From the NCBI GenBank assembly GCA_013399015.1, contig VWZX01002701.1, positions 637,470-701,469 of the forward strand: a stretch of 64,000 bases of DNA, in the 5' to 3' direction. Origin of the DNA: Galbula dea. Its lineage: Eukaryota > Chordata > Aves > Piciformes > Galbulidae. Numbering within the stretch: position 1 is the first letter of the stretch; each line of letters opens with the position of its first letter. Shown here piece after piece: positions 44,991 to 56,437 of this stretch. The position numbers and the translations under genes were made by a program. Under the pieces are notes generated by a model that was not told the DNA's origin, ran no database searches, and was given only the letters and a program-made list of their open reading frames with translations.

Positions 44991-45704
44991 TTAGTTGTTT
45001 TAGTAATCACAGACAGAAGGCAGGTCACCTTATATAGGCATCCTTGGTAAATAGTGCCATCAGTGTCACCTTGAAAGGCAGGAGTAGGGAAGTTAGGAAA
45101 TTAGGAAATGACAGAAGGTTTGTGGCTTGTTAATGTTAGGGAGGAAAGCTCACATGGATCTACAGACATCACTGCAGTGTCAGCCATCTCTGCCCTCTCT
45201 TCCTCTCTCAGCACAGCAGCTCCAGAGCTGTTGTTAAGACCTAAACCCCAGTAATTAATCTGTGCTTGGAGATGCCATGAAGTGAGCTGAATTCCTGTCA
45301 TTTCTCTTGCTTTTCATAGCAGCTTCCCCAGGAGGACTCTAGCAATGCCCTCACAGAGCTGAAACACCTTCCTAATGAAAAATAATTTCAGGAAAACACT
45401 CCCAAGCAGCTGGAGTTGGAGTGTGGGATGCTAGTGGGCAGAGTGCATCCTTCAGCCATGCCATCCATCCTACCCATCACCCTCTGTCCTTTGGAGACCT
45501 ACCCCTGCCACCCCAAGAGCAAGCTCTGGGGTGTCCTTTAGTGGAGAGAAGCACTTTGGGTGCTGCCCCTTGGCAAGAGAGGGCTGGTGGACAGATGCTA
45601 ACTCTTTGTTTGTCAGTTTTCCCTGGGAGAAATACTTACAGGCTTTCAGAGGTTGTTATTCTTAGCATCATCATTCAGGTCTTTACAGGATAAAGTGCCC
45701 TGGG
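44991..45704. other. unique interval, nothing recognised
   Basis: Unique DNA without supported exon. Confidence 0.4.
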
Positions 45705-45765
45705 CCCAGGAGGGACAAGAGGCAGTAGCCTCAAGTTGTGCCAGTTTAGGTTGGACATTAGGATA
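45705..45765 (+). mobile_element. CR1 fragment out of order
   Basis: GGGACAAGAGGCAGTAGCCT, CAAGTTGTGCCAG and TTTAGGTTGGACATTAGGA belong to the part of CR1 that normally lies about 180-250 bases downstream of the start of the next copy. It directly precedes that copy. Confidence 0.85.
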
Positions 45766-46222
45766 CTGAGGTGCTGGAGTGTGTTCAGAGAAGGGCAAGA
45801 AAGGTGGAGGAGGGTCTAGAGCACAAGTGTTGTGAGGAGCAGCTGAGGGAACTGGGCTTGGATAGCCTGGAGAAGAGGAGGCTTAGGGGAGACCTTCTCA
45901 CTCTCTGCAAGGAGGTTGGAGCCAGGTGGGGGTTGGTCTCTTTTCCCAGGTAACAAGTGATAGGACAAGAGGAAACAGCCTCAAGTTGTGCCAGGGGAGG
46001 TTTAGGTTTGACATTAGGAATAATTTCTTCTTGGAAAGGGTTGTCAAGACCTAGCCCAGGCTGCCCAGGGCAGTGGTGGAGTCCCCATCCCTGGAGGGAT
46101 TGAAAAGCCATGGAGATGTGGTGCTGAGGGCTGTGGTTTGGTGGTGATCTGGCAGTGCTGGGTTAATGGTTGAACTTAAAGATCTTAAAGGTCTTTTCCA
46201 ACCAAAACAATTCAATGATTCT
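45766..46222 (+). mobile_element. CR1 LINE, 3' end with tail
   Basis: The frame reads LECVQRRARKVEEGLEHKC, LRELGLDSLEKRRLRGDLL, then FDIRNNFF-like residues in another frame, with a tail ending ACAATTCAATGATTCTA. The 5' boundary is at the shared GAGGTGCTGGAG position. Confidence 0.95.
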
Positions 46223-46831
46223 AAAGAGCAAAAGGCAGTGTTCCTCCCCTTGTCTTCCCACAAAGTTTGGGGTGTAGGGAGTTAACCTGGAGTTGTGAGA
46301 ACACAGAGGATGCCACACACATTCCCTTTTCCTAGAGGATGGATTAGGGAGTGATTCACCAGAGAGGGACATTTGCTTTTCCAACTCTATCCTGTGAAGT
46401 CTGGACACCAGGATATGCCAGAGGCAGGCAAAGCAGAGTCCTTTTTTTATCACAATACTCTTTGATTAAGATCATTCTAGCAACTGGTAGCAGCAGCACT
46501 GCTAAGATTGAGTTGGTATTTCTGTCTCCCAGGCTGCAAGGCAGTGTGCAAGCTGTCAGCCCAGAAGCAATTAAAATGAGGAAAAAAAAGAAGAGTTAAA
46601 GAGAATAAGAATTGAAACCCCAAAATGATTTGGGTTCATTGAGCCATTTTAGAGCTGTGTTTATCCAAGAGAGATTTTCACTTGCTGTGGGGTATTTTGG
46701 AGGATGATCCACATCTACATGTTGTCAGGGCTTTAAGAGGATCTGACTTCCAGAAGTTCTCCTGTACTACTTTAGTTTTTCTTGAGCTGGTAGTGTGAGA
46801 AAAGGCTCCTGAAAGAAAGATTTCTCTCCAA
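46223..46831. other. unique interval, nothing recognised
   Basis: Unique DNA. Confidence 0.4.
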
Positions 46832-47020
46832 GAGGGTTCTCAGGCATTGACCCAGGCTGCCCAGGGAGGTGGTGGTGGAATCACCATCCCTGGAGGGGTT
46901 CAGAAACAGTGTAGATGTGGTGCCTGGGGCCATGGTTTAGAGCTGAGCATGGCAGTGTTGGGTGGATGCTTGGAGCTGATGATCTCAGAGGCCTTTGCCA
47001 ACCATGCTGATTCTATGCTT
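46832..47020 (+). mobile_element. CR1 3' end fragment
   Basis: TCTCAGGCATTGACCCAGGC, GGGCCATGGTTTAGAGCTG and GATGCTTGGAGCTGATGATC, ending TGATTCTATG. Confidence 0.92.
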
Positions 47021-47339
47021 GTAAAAGGAACCTTTGCATAGTGAATTGGCCCTAAACACAACTCTTATTTGCATTCTGTTTTGGGTCCAATTTCATTTGC
47101 CATTCAATGCTTTTTGAAGTTTGAAGCTCTGTAGAAAGGGGGAAACAATCCAGGCTCTTGTGGCTTTGCATTTCCAAGCACATCGACATCATTGACTGCA
47201 GCAGTGACATCACTGAAGGTAAACCAGAACAGGAGCTGGAGCAAGGGTGAAGTGTGAGGATGAGCTCAGGCTGAATCAAGGTGAAAGAGAAGGACATAGC
47301 TAATCCTTGCACACTCAGAAATTGTGAGACTGGCTTAAA

Positions 47340-47480
47340 TCATAGAATCATAGAGAGATTTGGGTTGGAGGAGGCCTTAAACATCATCTAGCTCCAAGCC
47401 ATGGGCAGGGATGCCACCCACTAGAGCAGGTGGCTCAAGATAGTGTTGAACACTTCAGGGATGCAGCAATCACACAACCT
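47340..47480 (-). mobile_element. CR1 3' tail fragment
   Basis: ATCATAGAATCATAGAGAGA, TTTGGGTTGGAGGAGGCCTT and AAGCCATGGGCAGGGATGCC, ending near GCAATCACACAAC. Confidence 0.92.
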
Positions 47481-48545
47481 TTTTTTTAAGTAAATAAATA
47501 AATAGTGTATTTTTGATGTTGTTTTTAGAGCCTCTAGCTTGGACTTGGTTCATACTTTCAAGGATTTCTTTGCACTCTGCTGAGCTAGACACATGCTTTT
47601 GTTTTAGGTGAGGCTGTCCTGGCATCCTTTGGCTACCAGGAGCTCAAGCATTCCAAGAACCAGCAGACAGTCAGAGCTGATCCCATTGGGTGAGCTGGAA
47701 GCACTAAATGGAGGTAGTTTCAAACCCTTCACTCCTACAGTGCTGCTAGATGTTACCAGGGGTGGAAAAGCAAATGAAAGAAATGGAAGTACTTTGTGAG
47801 TTTCAAATTGATAACCTCCTTTTAAAGCTTAGCATAAATTCAGTAGCACTTCACCTCCCTCCCACAATCAGATCTAAAGAGTGAGAGAAACAATGTCTTT
47901 TTCTCCTCCCAAGCTGCCCAAAACCTACATATCAGGGATATATTAATGAAATACTAGCAACACAGTGCCAGAAAAAGCAACAGTAAGCTGGAAGAGAAAT
48001 CAGGGTTGGTAAGCAGAGAAGTTCCAGCAGTGACCTGAGATGACTGAGCCAATTCAACCCAGGGATCTGGCTGCTATTGAGAGAAAATCTTAGTTGCTCA
48101 AAGAAAGGAAGCTGAAAGCTCTTCAGCACGATGGAGTTTGCACCATCTGTGACACCTGCATTAAGTAATGGGCACTGAGGAGAATAAGCAAAGGGATTGT
48201 AGAGCAAAACATGAGTCATTGACCTAGGGAGAAAGAGGTTTCATTACTGAAAGGTTCTTGGAGCATCTTGAAATAAATGAGAGCTGAGGGCATTTGTCAC
48301 CTGGCAGACTGAGACACCAAAGCAGTCTCCTCACCCCTCTGGGCATGAATCTGACCAGATGCATGGAAGTCTGCTTGCCCATGGGCTAACAGGGCATGGT
48401 GGATTCCTGTGGGAAGCTGGTTGGACCAGGAGCTGGGTCACCAAAATCACCACTGCAGATCCTTTTTGCCTATGGGGGTGCTGAAAAAACCCCATGGTTC
48501 CTTCCAGCCCTGCTTTGCACTAGTGTTGAGCAGCAGCTCATCATA
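47481..48545. other. unique interval with candidate exon
   Basis: Unique DNA around the segment at 47608. The rest shows nothing recognisable. Confidence 0.4.
47608..47689 (+). other. candidate exon, unknown gene
   Basis: ACATGCTTTTGTTTTAG precedes and GTGAGCTGG follows 82 bases. With two leading bases the frame reads EAVLASFGYQELKHSKNQQT and stays open to the donor. Another frame is open too. No family was recognised. The acceptor is T-rich but short. Confidence 0.22.
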
Positions 48546-49050
48546 CTGTGGGGCTGTTTTGGGCCAAAACAACACAAGAAGGATATCAAGTGGTTAGTGA
48601 GCATCCAGAGGAGGCCACAAAGATGGTGAAGGGTCTGGAGGGGAAGCTAGATGAGGAGTGGCTGAAATCACTTGGTCTGTTCAGCCTGGAGAACAGGAGA
48701 CTGAGAGGAGACCTCATCTTGGTCTATAGCTTCCTCCCCAGAGATGAAGGAGGGGCAGGAGCTGATCTCTTCTCTCTGGTGACCAGTGACAGGACCCAGG
48801 GCAATGGCATGAAGCTGTGCCAGGGGAGGGGCAGGTTGGATATTAGGAAGAGGTTCTTCCCCCAGAGGGTGGTGGAGCACTGGAACAGGCTCCCCAGGGG
48901 TGCAGTCACAGCACCAAGCCTGACAGAATTCCAGAAGCCTCTGGACAATGCTCTTAGACACACAGTATGATTTTTGGGGTTGTCCTGTGCAGAGGCAGGA
49001 GTTGGGCTTGATGATCCTTGTGGGTCTCTGCCAACTCAGGATATTCTGTG
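48546..49050 (+). mobile_element. CR1 LINE, 3' end with tail (third subfamily)
   Basis: A nearly uninterrupted frame (48548-48970) reads LKSLGLFSLENRRLRGDL, LVTSDRTQGNGMKLCQGR, RLDIRKRFFPQRVVEHWN and VTAPSLTEFQKPLDN. The tail ends TTCTGTGATTATTC. It is one of the best-preserved copies. Confidence 0.96.
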
Positions 49051-49757
49051 ATTATTCGCTATGGAGAGATGTAGATTGGGGCTTGCAAGCATCTTCTGCA
49101 CCACCACCTTACCCCAGAAGCTACAGCACCCAGTTCTGTGGGGCACTTTGGGTCAGAGCACAGACTTGTAGATTATTTCCTTGATCCAAACCTCTCCATC
49201 AAAGAAAAAGACCAAGAAATATTGAATATTCTCTGATTTTGAAGGTATCTTCAGTCAGCATGAACCTGGGAGATCTTCACCTTAGGCTGTGGCTTTCAGT
49301 TACTTCCTTGCTGCTTTGGCTTTGGCTTTGGCCAATTTTTTGGCTGTCCTGCTTGGCAGATCCCTGTAACCTGGGGCATAGTGATCTGAGCTCTGTGTTT
49401 TCTAGCACAGGTTGCCATTGTTGCTGAGCTCTGTTTCTGGGCATGCTTCTTCTCCTTCACCCAAGTGCTTTACTCTTTCCCCTTGGATAGTGTTTGCCTC
49501 CCAGTTCAGCTTTGCAGCCAAGGCATCAGTGCAACCTTTGCTGCACACTCATAGTGCTGCAGGATGCCTGGCCACCTGACATCTCCTCCCATGGGACTTC
49601 TACAGCCTCCTAAACCTATTACACATAAGTGGGGTCTGTCATTTCTAGCAAGTTATTCCCAGACAAATAGCAGAGAAAATGTTTCATGGACTTAATCCCT
49701 GTGAGTGGTTTAGCTGCTGCTTCTCTGCAGTGCTGAGGCTTTGCTGTGGAGAAGGGG
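49051..49757. other. unique interval, nothing recognised
   Basis: Unique DNA. Confidence 0.4.
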
Positions 49758-50585
49758 CTGACAGCTGTCAGGCTGTGCTGCCCTTCAGTGAGACCTGGAC
49801 AGGCTGAGAGCTGGGGGAGAGGAACCTGATGGAGTTCCACAAGGGCAAGTGTAGAGTCCTGCACCTGGGGAGGAATAACCTCAGGGACCAGGACAGGTTA
49901 GGGGTTGACCTGCTGGAAAGCAGCTCTGCAGAGAAGGTCTGGGAGTGCTGGTGGGCAACAAGTTCCCCATGAGCCAGCAATGTGCTCCTGCAGCCAAGAA
50001 GGCCAATGGTCTCCTGGGGTGCATTTAGAAGAGTGTGAGCAGCAGGTTGAGGGAGGTTCTCCTCCCTCTCTGCTCTGCCCTAGTGAGGCCACAGCTGGAG
50101 TCCTGGGTCCAGTTCTGGTCTCCCCAGTTGAAGAGAGCCAAGGAACTAGTGGAGAGAGTCCTTTGGAGGCTAGGAAGATGCTGAGGGCACTGGAGCATTT
50201 CTGGGAGGAGGAAAGGCTGAAAGCCCTGGGGCTGCTTAGCCTGGAGAAGAGCAGCCCCAAAGGGGAGCTGCTCAAGGCTGAGCAAGAGCTGAAGGCCGGG
50301 GCCAGCCTCTGCTGAGTGGTGGCCAGGGCCAGGCCAAGGGGCACTGGGCACCAACTGGAAGCCAGGAGGTTCCATCTGAGCAGGAGGAGAAAGTTGTTTG
50401 GTGTGAGGGTGTTGGAGCCCTGGCCTAGGCTTTGCAGAGAGGCTGTGGAGTCTCCTTGTGTGGAGAGATTGCCAAGGCAGCTGGAGGTGCTGGTGGTCAC
50501 CCTGCTGTGGGTGCCCCTGCTTTAGCAGAGGGGCTGGATGATCCCCAGAGGTCCCTTCCATCTGCTAGCATGCTGGGATTCTCTG
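49758..50585 (+). mobile_element. CR1 LINE, long 3' part with tail
   Basis: About 830 bases, including the part of this subfamily that is lost at the three Ns. It reads from a VRPGQAESWG-like start and MEFHKGKCRVLHLGRNNL through LREVLL, LEARKMLRALEHFWEEERLK and LGLLSLEKSSPKGELLKAEQ to FHLSRRRKLFGVRVLEPW and a tail GATCCCCAGAGGTCCCTTCC. It has several frameshifts. Confidence 0.96.
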
Positions 50586-51314
50586 TGGTAATCCACCCCT
50601 GTCAGGACCTGAAGCAGAAACCCTGAAGCTATCATTCATCCCATGAAAGCATTTTAAACCAGGGGTGAGCCAGGCTCCAGCTCTTGGGGACCTTCATCCC
50701 ACTCTTCCTGCTGCTGAAGGAGCTCTATTTCCCCCCTGGTGTTTTGAAATCTCCACAAACTTGCAAAGAAACTTTTTGTAATGCACCCCAAGCCTTTGGA
50801 AACTGCCTCCGGGAGCACACATGGGGCTGGCCAGTCCTTGACAGCTTCTGTCCTCATTTAGGTGGTGACAGCTTCCACCTCACTGTGCCCAGGGTAAATT
50901 GGCTCTTTTGGCAGCAACTCACATTTCTTTGGTTCTAGTTTCAGCTCTGCAGCTCTAAGCTTGCTGCAGCCCATTTATCAGTTCCTGCTCAGAGGTTTTT
51001 TAGCATGCACTGGGAGCTCCTGGTGGTTTCATAGACTGGGAGACATGCTGTCCAATACCTTCTCCATTAACCTCTCCAATGTGGCAAGCCAAAAGCCATC
51101 ACTACAAATTGCTGCAGACCTCATCCTGCTGTGAAAGCTGCTTGTCCCCTGTGCTTTAGATATACACTTGGACGTGCCAATCTCCATTCTGAAGGCCCAG
51201 GCTCTGCCTGCTGCATCATTCATGGTGTCACCTCTTCATGGTTGTGGACAGGAATCCTCTAAGTGTCTCTGAGATGTTGCACTAATGTGTTTTCCTTAAA
51301 CAAGAGTCATGGAC
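50586..51314. other. unique interval, nothing recognised
   Basis: Unique DNA. Confidence 0.4.
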
Positions 51315-51655
51315 ACAGCTAGAGGGATCCATCCAGAGGGACCTGGACAAGCTGGAGTTGTAGGCTCAGGTGAACCTCAAGAGGTTCAACAAGGCCAAGT
51401 GCAAGGTCCTGCATATGGGTCAGGACAACCCCCAGTGTCAATGCAGGCTGGGGATGAAGGGCTGGAAAGCAGCTCTGAAGAGAAGGACTTGGGGGAGCTG
51501 GTGAGGGAAAAGCTGGACATGAGGAGGCAATGTGTGCTCACAGCCCAGGAGACAACTGTGTTATGAGCTGCATCCCCAGCAGCATGGCCAGCAGGGCAGG
51601 GAGGGGATTGTGCCTCTGCTCTTCTCTGATTTGGGGAGACCAAGGCCATGGCAAA
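51315..51655 (+). mobile_element. CR1 internal fragment, older and 3'-truncated
   Basis: GGATCCATCCAGAGGGACCT, TCAAGAGGTTCAACAAGGCC, AAGGTCCTGCATATGGGTCA and GGCCAGCAGGGCAGGGAGGG, ending near GGGGAGACCAAGGCCATGG. It is closest to the second subfamily. The C-terminal part and tail are missing. Confidence 0.88.
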
Positions 51656-52392
51656 GGTTTCAGTCACTCAGCCTGCACTTCACTTCCCTCACAGCCTCCA
51701 TCCTCACCAGCTCCTGCTCTCAGAGGCAGAATCACTGAGCTGCTGCAGATCCAATGTCCACATCTGATTTGCTTTAACCTTTGGAGGAGTTCCTACAAAC
51801 TGAGTTTGTGATGCACATTTGGGAGCACTTTTTTCCCCACTCTTGCTAGCCCTAATGAAATCCCAGGTCACTTTTAGCAGCCTCTTATCTGTGTGATCCA
51901 GAGCTCTGCACTGATTGCCAGGAGTTTAAATCTTCCAAAGGAGCTCTCTCCTTTAGGGGTGGATGCAGAGTTTCCCCTGTGCCCCAGGAAGACTCTGTGT
52001 ACAAAACACAAGCTCTTCTCCCAGCCTTCCCAAGCAGCATTTACCCAACACACTTCTTACCCATGGCTTTGCTTTGAAGGTTTTGCTGCTTGCTTTGAAC
52101 ACATCTTGGCTTCTGGCTTCTTTTCCACTTTAGCTTTATGGGATTTTCTTGTTCTTGCTTTTTTTTTAGGCACATGTGTCTTCCTGCAGCTCTTGCAGAG
52201 GTGCCCAACCTCTTTCCATCAGCACATGGTCTTGAGCTTCAAGCAGAGGCTGCTTTTGTGGAAGGTTTCTGGTGTGGTGGTAAGATCTCAGTGGCATTGT
52301 GGAGCTATCTGATGCATCCCTTGCTGCCTGTTCCTCCTGGGATGTACCTTGGAGCTGCTCAGCTCCTTCTTACTATGGGGAAGTCCAAAAGA
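51656..52392. other. unique interval with candidate exon
   Basis: Unique DNA around the segment at 52170. Confidence 0.4.
52170..52279 (+). other. candidate exon, unknown gene
   Basis: GTTCTTGCTTTTTTTTTAG precedes and GTAAGATCTCAG follows 110 bases. Two frames are open throughout: one includes LPAALAEVPNLFPSAHGLEL, the other LQLLQRCPTSFHQHMVLSF. Neither was recognised. The splice sites are good, but two open frames weaken the case for coding. Confidence 0.25.
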
Positions 52393-52853
52393 GCTAAGGG
52401 AGCCAGAGGAGGGCAATGAAACTGGTGAAGGGTTTAGAGCATAAGTGTTGTGAGGAGCAGCTGAGGGAACTGGGGTTGTTCAGTCTGGAGAAGAGGAGGC
52501 TCAGGGGAGACCTTCTTACTCTCTTCAACTCCCTGCAAGAGGTTGGAGCCAAGTGAGGGTTGGTCTCTTCTCTCAAGTGACAAGTGAGAGAACAAGAGGA
52601 AACAGCCTCAGGTTGTGCCAGGGGAGGGTTAGGGTGGACATGAGGAAAGATTTTTTTTCCTGAAGGTGGTGGTTAGGCATTGGCCCAGGCTGCCCAGGGC
52701 AGTGGTGGAGTCACCATCCCTGGAGGGGTTTAAAAGACATGGAGATGTGGTTCTTGAGGGCCATGTTTAGTGGTGACCTGGCACTGTTAGGCTGATGGTT
52801 GGGCTTGATGATCTTGGAGGTCTTTTCCAACCTTAGCGTTTCTATGATTCCAA
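52393..52853 (+). mobile_element. CR1 LINE, 3' end with tail
   Basis: AGCCAGAGGAGGGCAATGAA, AACTGGGGTTGTTCAGTCTG and CAGGTTGTGCCAGGGGAGGG, with a tail ending GCGTTTCTATGATTC. Confidence 0.94.
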
Positions 52854-53782
52854 GGGAATAGACATTCCTTAACTTCCTCTTTGGGGAAGATATGTACAGG
52901 ACTCTGCTTTCTCCCTAGATACCCTCCCTGTCCATTACTTTGAGTTCAGTGAGGTTAAATAAAAGCAGCAGAACAGGTTTTGCTGGACTTCCATCCAATT
53001 GCTCAACAATAGCACCACTTATGGTGCATACAAATATGTCTTTGCACTCTCAGAGTGAAAGTAATTTAGCAACAAGTGGTCCTTGTCCCTGTACTGTGGA
53101 AAGTCTTTGTGCAAGAGATATTTTTACAGCAGACCATGGTTTCTACAACATGTTTCTCTGCTGCAAATATCCCCACATGTCTTGCTTTTAAATGTTAAGA
53201 TGCAGAAGAATGAAAAGGGATCAGGGGAGTTTGGAATAATTTTTGAAGGGGGAAGCTACCCATTGTACAGAGCCTCCTTGGAATGAATAGATCTGCCTTA
53301 AATGTGTTCTTGAACTTGCTGATGGTCTTTGATTTAATTCATTGTAGAGGTTATTTCACCAGGGAAAGTGAAATGCATGGAAGGGGAGAACTGGGTGATT
53401 TATCCTTCACTATTGACCTTTGTGTTTGTCAGCCAGCAGTGAGGGTAATGTTCCCCTTCCCTTTTTATCTGTTGTTTAACACAGTCAGTAACTGGGACAC
53501 CCTTCAGTATATGGGAGGCAGATTCTTCTGCCTGAAGATTTTTAATCCACATCTTCTGAAGAGCTGCTTCCCTTGTGCTTCCTGATGCCTGTCCCATACC
53601 TGGATGCAGCTCATCCCCATCCAGAGCAGGGTCCTGTGAACCCTTGGACCAGTAAACCCAAGTGACTACCCCTTGATTGACTCATGGCAGTGAGCAGGGC
53701 TGGCCTTGGGTCTGTGTCTCTGCTTGGAGTTTGGCTTATCCAGATCAAACTGCAGGTGACATCAGGCAGATGTCAGGGAAAG
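52854..53782. other. unique interval, nothing recognised
   Basis: Unique, moderately AT-rich DNA. Confidence 0.4.
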
Positions 53783-53930
53783 TCACTGGATCTGCCCAGG
53801 GAGGTTGTGGAGTCTCCTTCTCTGGAGAGATTCCAACCCCAGCTGGAGGTGATCCTGGGCAACCTGCTCTAGGTCACCCTGCTTTAGCTGGGGGACTGGA
53901 CTAGATGATCCCCAGAGGTCCAACCCCCTG
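53783..53930 (+). mobile_element. CR1 3' end fragment
   Basis: GCCCAGGGAGGTTGTGGAGT, GAGATTCCAACCCCAGCTGG and GGACTAGATGATCCCCAGAG. It stops before the octamers. Confidence 0.9.
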
Positions 53931-54373
53931 GTGAGCAGGCAAGATGAAGGATCCAGGGCAGGCAACAACAACTCAGCAGTTCCTGGCTTGTCTGAGTTTT
54001 CTGTCTCAGTCCTGATGTTATTTTAGTATAGCTCCATAGCTGGAGGAGCTGTGATTAGCAGAGCAGTTTGCAACATGTTTTTGGGTTTTTTTTAAATTGC
54101 CAATCAGTTTGAGCTCAAAATAGACCAAAACCCCACATAATCAAGGGCTGCTACCCAAAAAAAGCACTAAATAGTTTGGAAAGTCCAAATGGCATTCCAG
54201 CTGTCTGTATGATGTGCAGGATCTTCAAGCTCCTGCCTTGCATTTTCTTTCAATTACAGGTTGGAGAGTAGGATTGGTTAAGCCTGAAGGGGAAGGAGGT
54301 GATGTATGGATTGTCTTCAGCCCCTTGAAGGTGGCTGTGTCTCCTTGTGCTGTCACAGGATGTGGAATCAGAG
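53931..54373. other. unique interval, nothing recognised
   Basis: Unique DNA between oppositely oriented CR1 pieces. Confidence 0.4.
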
Positions 54374-54728
54374 AGTCATAGAATTGTTTTGGTTGGGAAA
54401 GACCTTTAAGATCACCGAGTCCAGGTGTTAACCTAGTGCTGCCAGGTCACCACTAAACCATGGCCCTTGGCACCACATCTACACAGCCTTTAAAGCCCTC
54501 CAGGGATGGTGACTCCACCACTGGCCTGGCCAGCCTGGGCCAATGCTTATTCACTCTTTCAGTGAATAAATGTTTCCTATTATCCAACCTAAACCTCCCC
54601 TTGGAGCAACTTGAAGCCATTTCCTCTTGTCCTATTACTTGTTGCTTTGGAGAAGAGGCCAACCCCCACCTCACTCCAGCCTCCTCTCAGGGGAATTGCA
54701 GAGAGTGAGAAGGTCTCCCTGAGCCTCC
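54374..54728 (-). mobile_element. CR1 LINE, 3' end with tail
   Basis: The - strand reads GRFRLDNRKHLFTERVNKHW in one frame and LRGGWSEVGVGLFSKATSNR in another. The tail starts GAGTCATAGAATTGTTTTGG. Confidence 0.94.
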
Positions 54729-55424
54729 AACAGATGACACTGCTCCTTTCTGATGACATTTCTCCTGCCAAGCTAGAACCTGTAGGCTCCATTTTCCTTT
54801 GTATGTCTATCCCCTTCCATTGCTGTTTGCAGAGTCTGGGACTGATCTCAACCATCATTTCATTAGCTGAAGGCTGAATTTGGTCTGGCATCTCTGGTTG
54901 TCCATCCATCACTTGCATCCTTCTCTTGAAGATCAAGATGCACTTCCTCTTGAGTAACCTTTCAGCCAGGCATTCCCATGAGGATGGTCCTCCCTTAAAT
55001 CTTTGGATGCATTTGAGGACCAGGGTGGCACATGCAGGTGACAGAGAGGTGGGTGACACTGGGGACATGAGCAAAGTGACCCAAGAGGAGAGCCTTGAGG
55101 TGCAGCCTCCACGTTGCTTTGGCAAACAAATACTGTGTTTGTAGTGGTTGCCTGTGTCTCTGCAGTCATAGCAGATATTCTCATGCTTGCAGCATTCTCA
55201 GAAGAACCTTGTTCCTTCCTCCAAGCTTGTTTTATTCAAGGAGAGGTTGGTGGTGGCACCAGCACACGTGCTGCTGGAGGGCTGGGCAGAATTTACCTTG
55301 TTACCTTCTCATGACCATGCTGTGGTCTGCAGGAAATTCCAGCAGGTTCCTTCTTATCACAGATAAGGAGTTATCCTTTATCTGGTCTTGGTTTTCCAGG
55401 GGAATTGGTAGGGAACCATAAAAT
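54729..55424. other. unique interval, nothing recognised
   Basis: Unique DNA. Confidence 0.4.
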
Positions 55425-55552
55425 GTTCCAAAAACAGGGAGATGTGCTGCTTGGGGCCATGGTTTAGTGGTGAGCATGGCAGTGTTGGGTGGATGGTTGA
55501 ACTGGATGGTCTCAGAGGGCTTTTGCAACCAGAATGATTCTGTGATTCTGTA
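55425..55552 (+). mobile_element. CR1 3' tail fragment
   Basis: GGGGCCATGGTTTAGTGGTG, GGGTGGATGGTTGAACTGGA and AATGATTCTGTGATTCTG. Confidence 0.9.
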
Positions 55553-56242
55553 AATGATCCTTCAGTTTGCTTTCAATAGGCTACTTTTGGCTTGGTTTTG
55601 GTCTTTATTCATCCTGTGGTTTCTGTCAGTGCTACCAATTCAGCCAGGAAAGGACAATAAAGTGGGAACACATCACTGGTGACTTCTGAGCAAGTTTGGG
55701 AGAAGACAGATTATTTGCTTTTGAGCAAAAATGACAAAAAACTTTTGTTTTGTGGAAAACAAAGTTCCTTAGCAGAGCTTTGCTAAGCTTTGCTAGGGGA
55801 AGACAAATCAGATGTAGGACATGGAGCAAGGACTCAGTTTCCCTCCCCGTGACATCGTTCCTTGCCTGGCTCTGATGGTGAGCACAGATTTGGCTATCAT
55901 TGGTTTTTATTTCTAATGAAGAATTGATTTCATGGCTGCCCTCAGTGAATGAAGCTGTGATCTATTAACTAATGTCAGCCAGAGGATGTTTACCTATTTA
56001 TTTTCACCCTGGCTTTGCCCATAGTATTTTTGCCTCTTGTTCTCCAAGAGTCGCTACCGTTGGGAACATAACCGAGGGCCTTCTCTCAGCTGCAGCCACG
56101 TGGCTCCATATGCAGAGTAGCACCTCCAGCAACAGCTGATAAATGCCTTTGCTTATGGGTTTTGTGGGTGGTTGGGTTTTTTTTTTTCCCTCCTGCTATG
56201 TTTGTGTGGAGAAAGCATGGAGAAACCTGTCCACTTCCTCTT
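55553..56242. other. unique interval
   Basis: Unique DNA with a few CpGs near 56050-56110. No exon was supported. Confidence 0.4.
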
Positions 56243-56437
56243 AGTTTGAGAAACAAGTTGAACAAGAAGCCAACAGGATGCAGGCTTGTACCAACCAGGG
56301 CATCACCAGCAGAGGTGAAGAATTTGTTATCCCACTCCACTCAGTGCTGGTCAGGCCACACCTAGAATACTGGGTTCAGTTTTGGCCCCAGCAGTGCAAA
56401 AATGATGGGGACAGGCTGGAGAGGATCCAGAGAAGGG
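56243..56437 (+). mobile_element. CR1 internal fragment, joined head-on to another
   Basis: GAACAAGAAGCCAACAGGAT, then LVRPHLEYWVQFWPQQ and DRLERIQRRA in frame. It breaks at GAAGGGCT, where a - strand copy begins. No tail. Confidence 0.9.

Noticed and set aside
44490..45037. LLDP-repeat or GPAV-repeat protein as a real gene
   Set aside because: A stop-free unit with a length that is a multiple of three automatically gives open frames. No start context, splice site or transcript evidence is visible. Kept only as a finding.
49898..50561. Long - strand frames of 178 and 200 codons
   Set aside because: They are antisense shadows of the + strand CR1 copy at 49758-50585.
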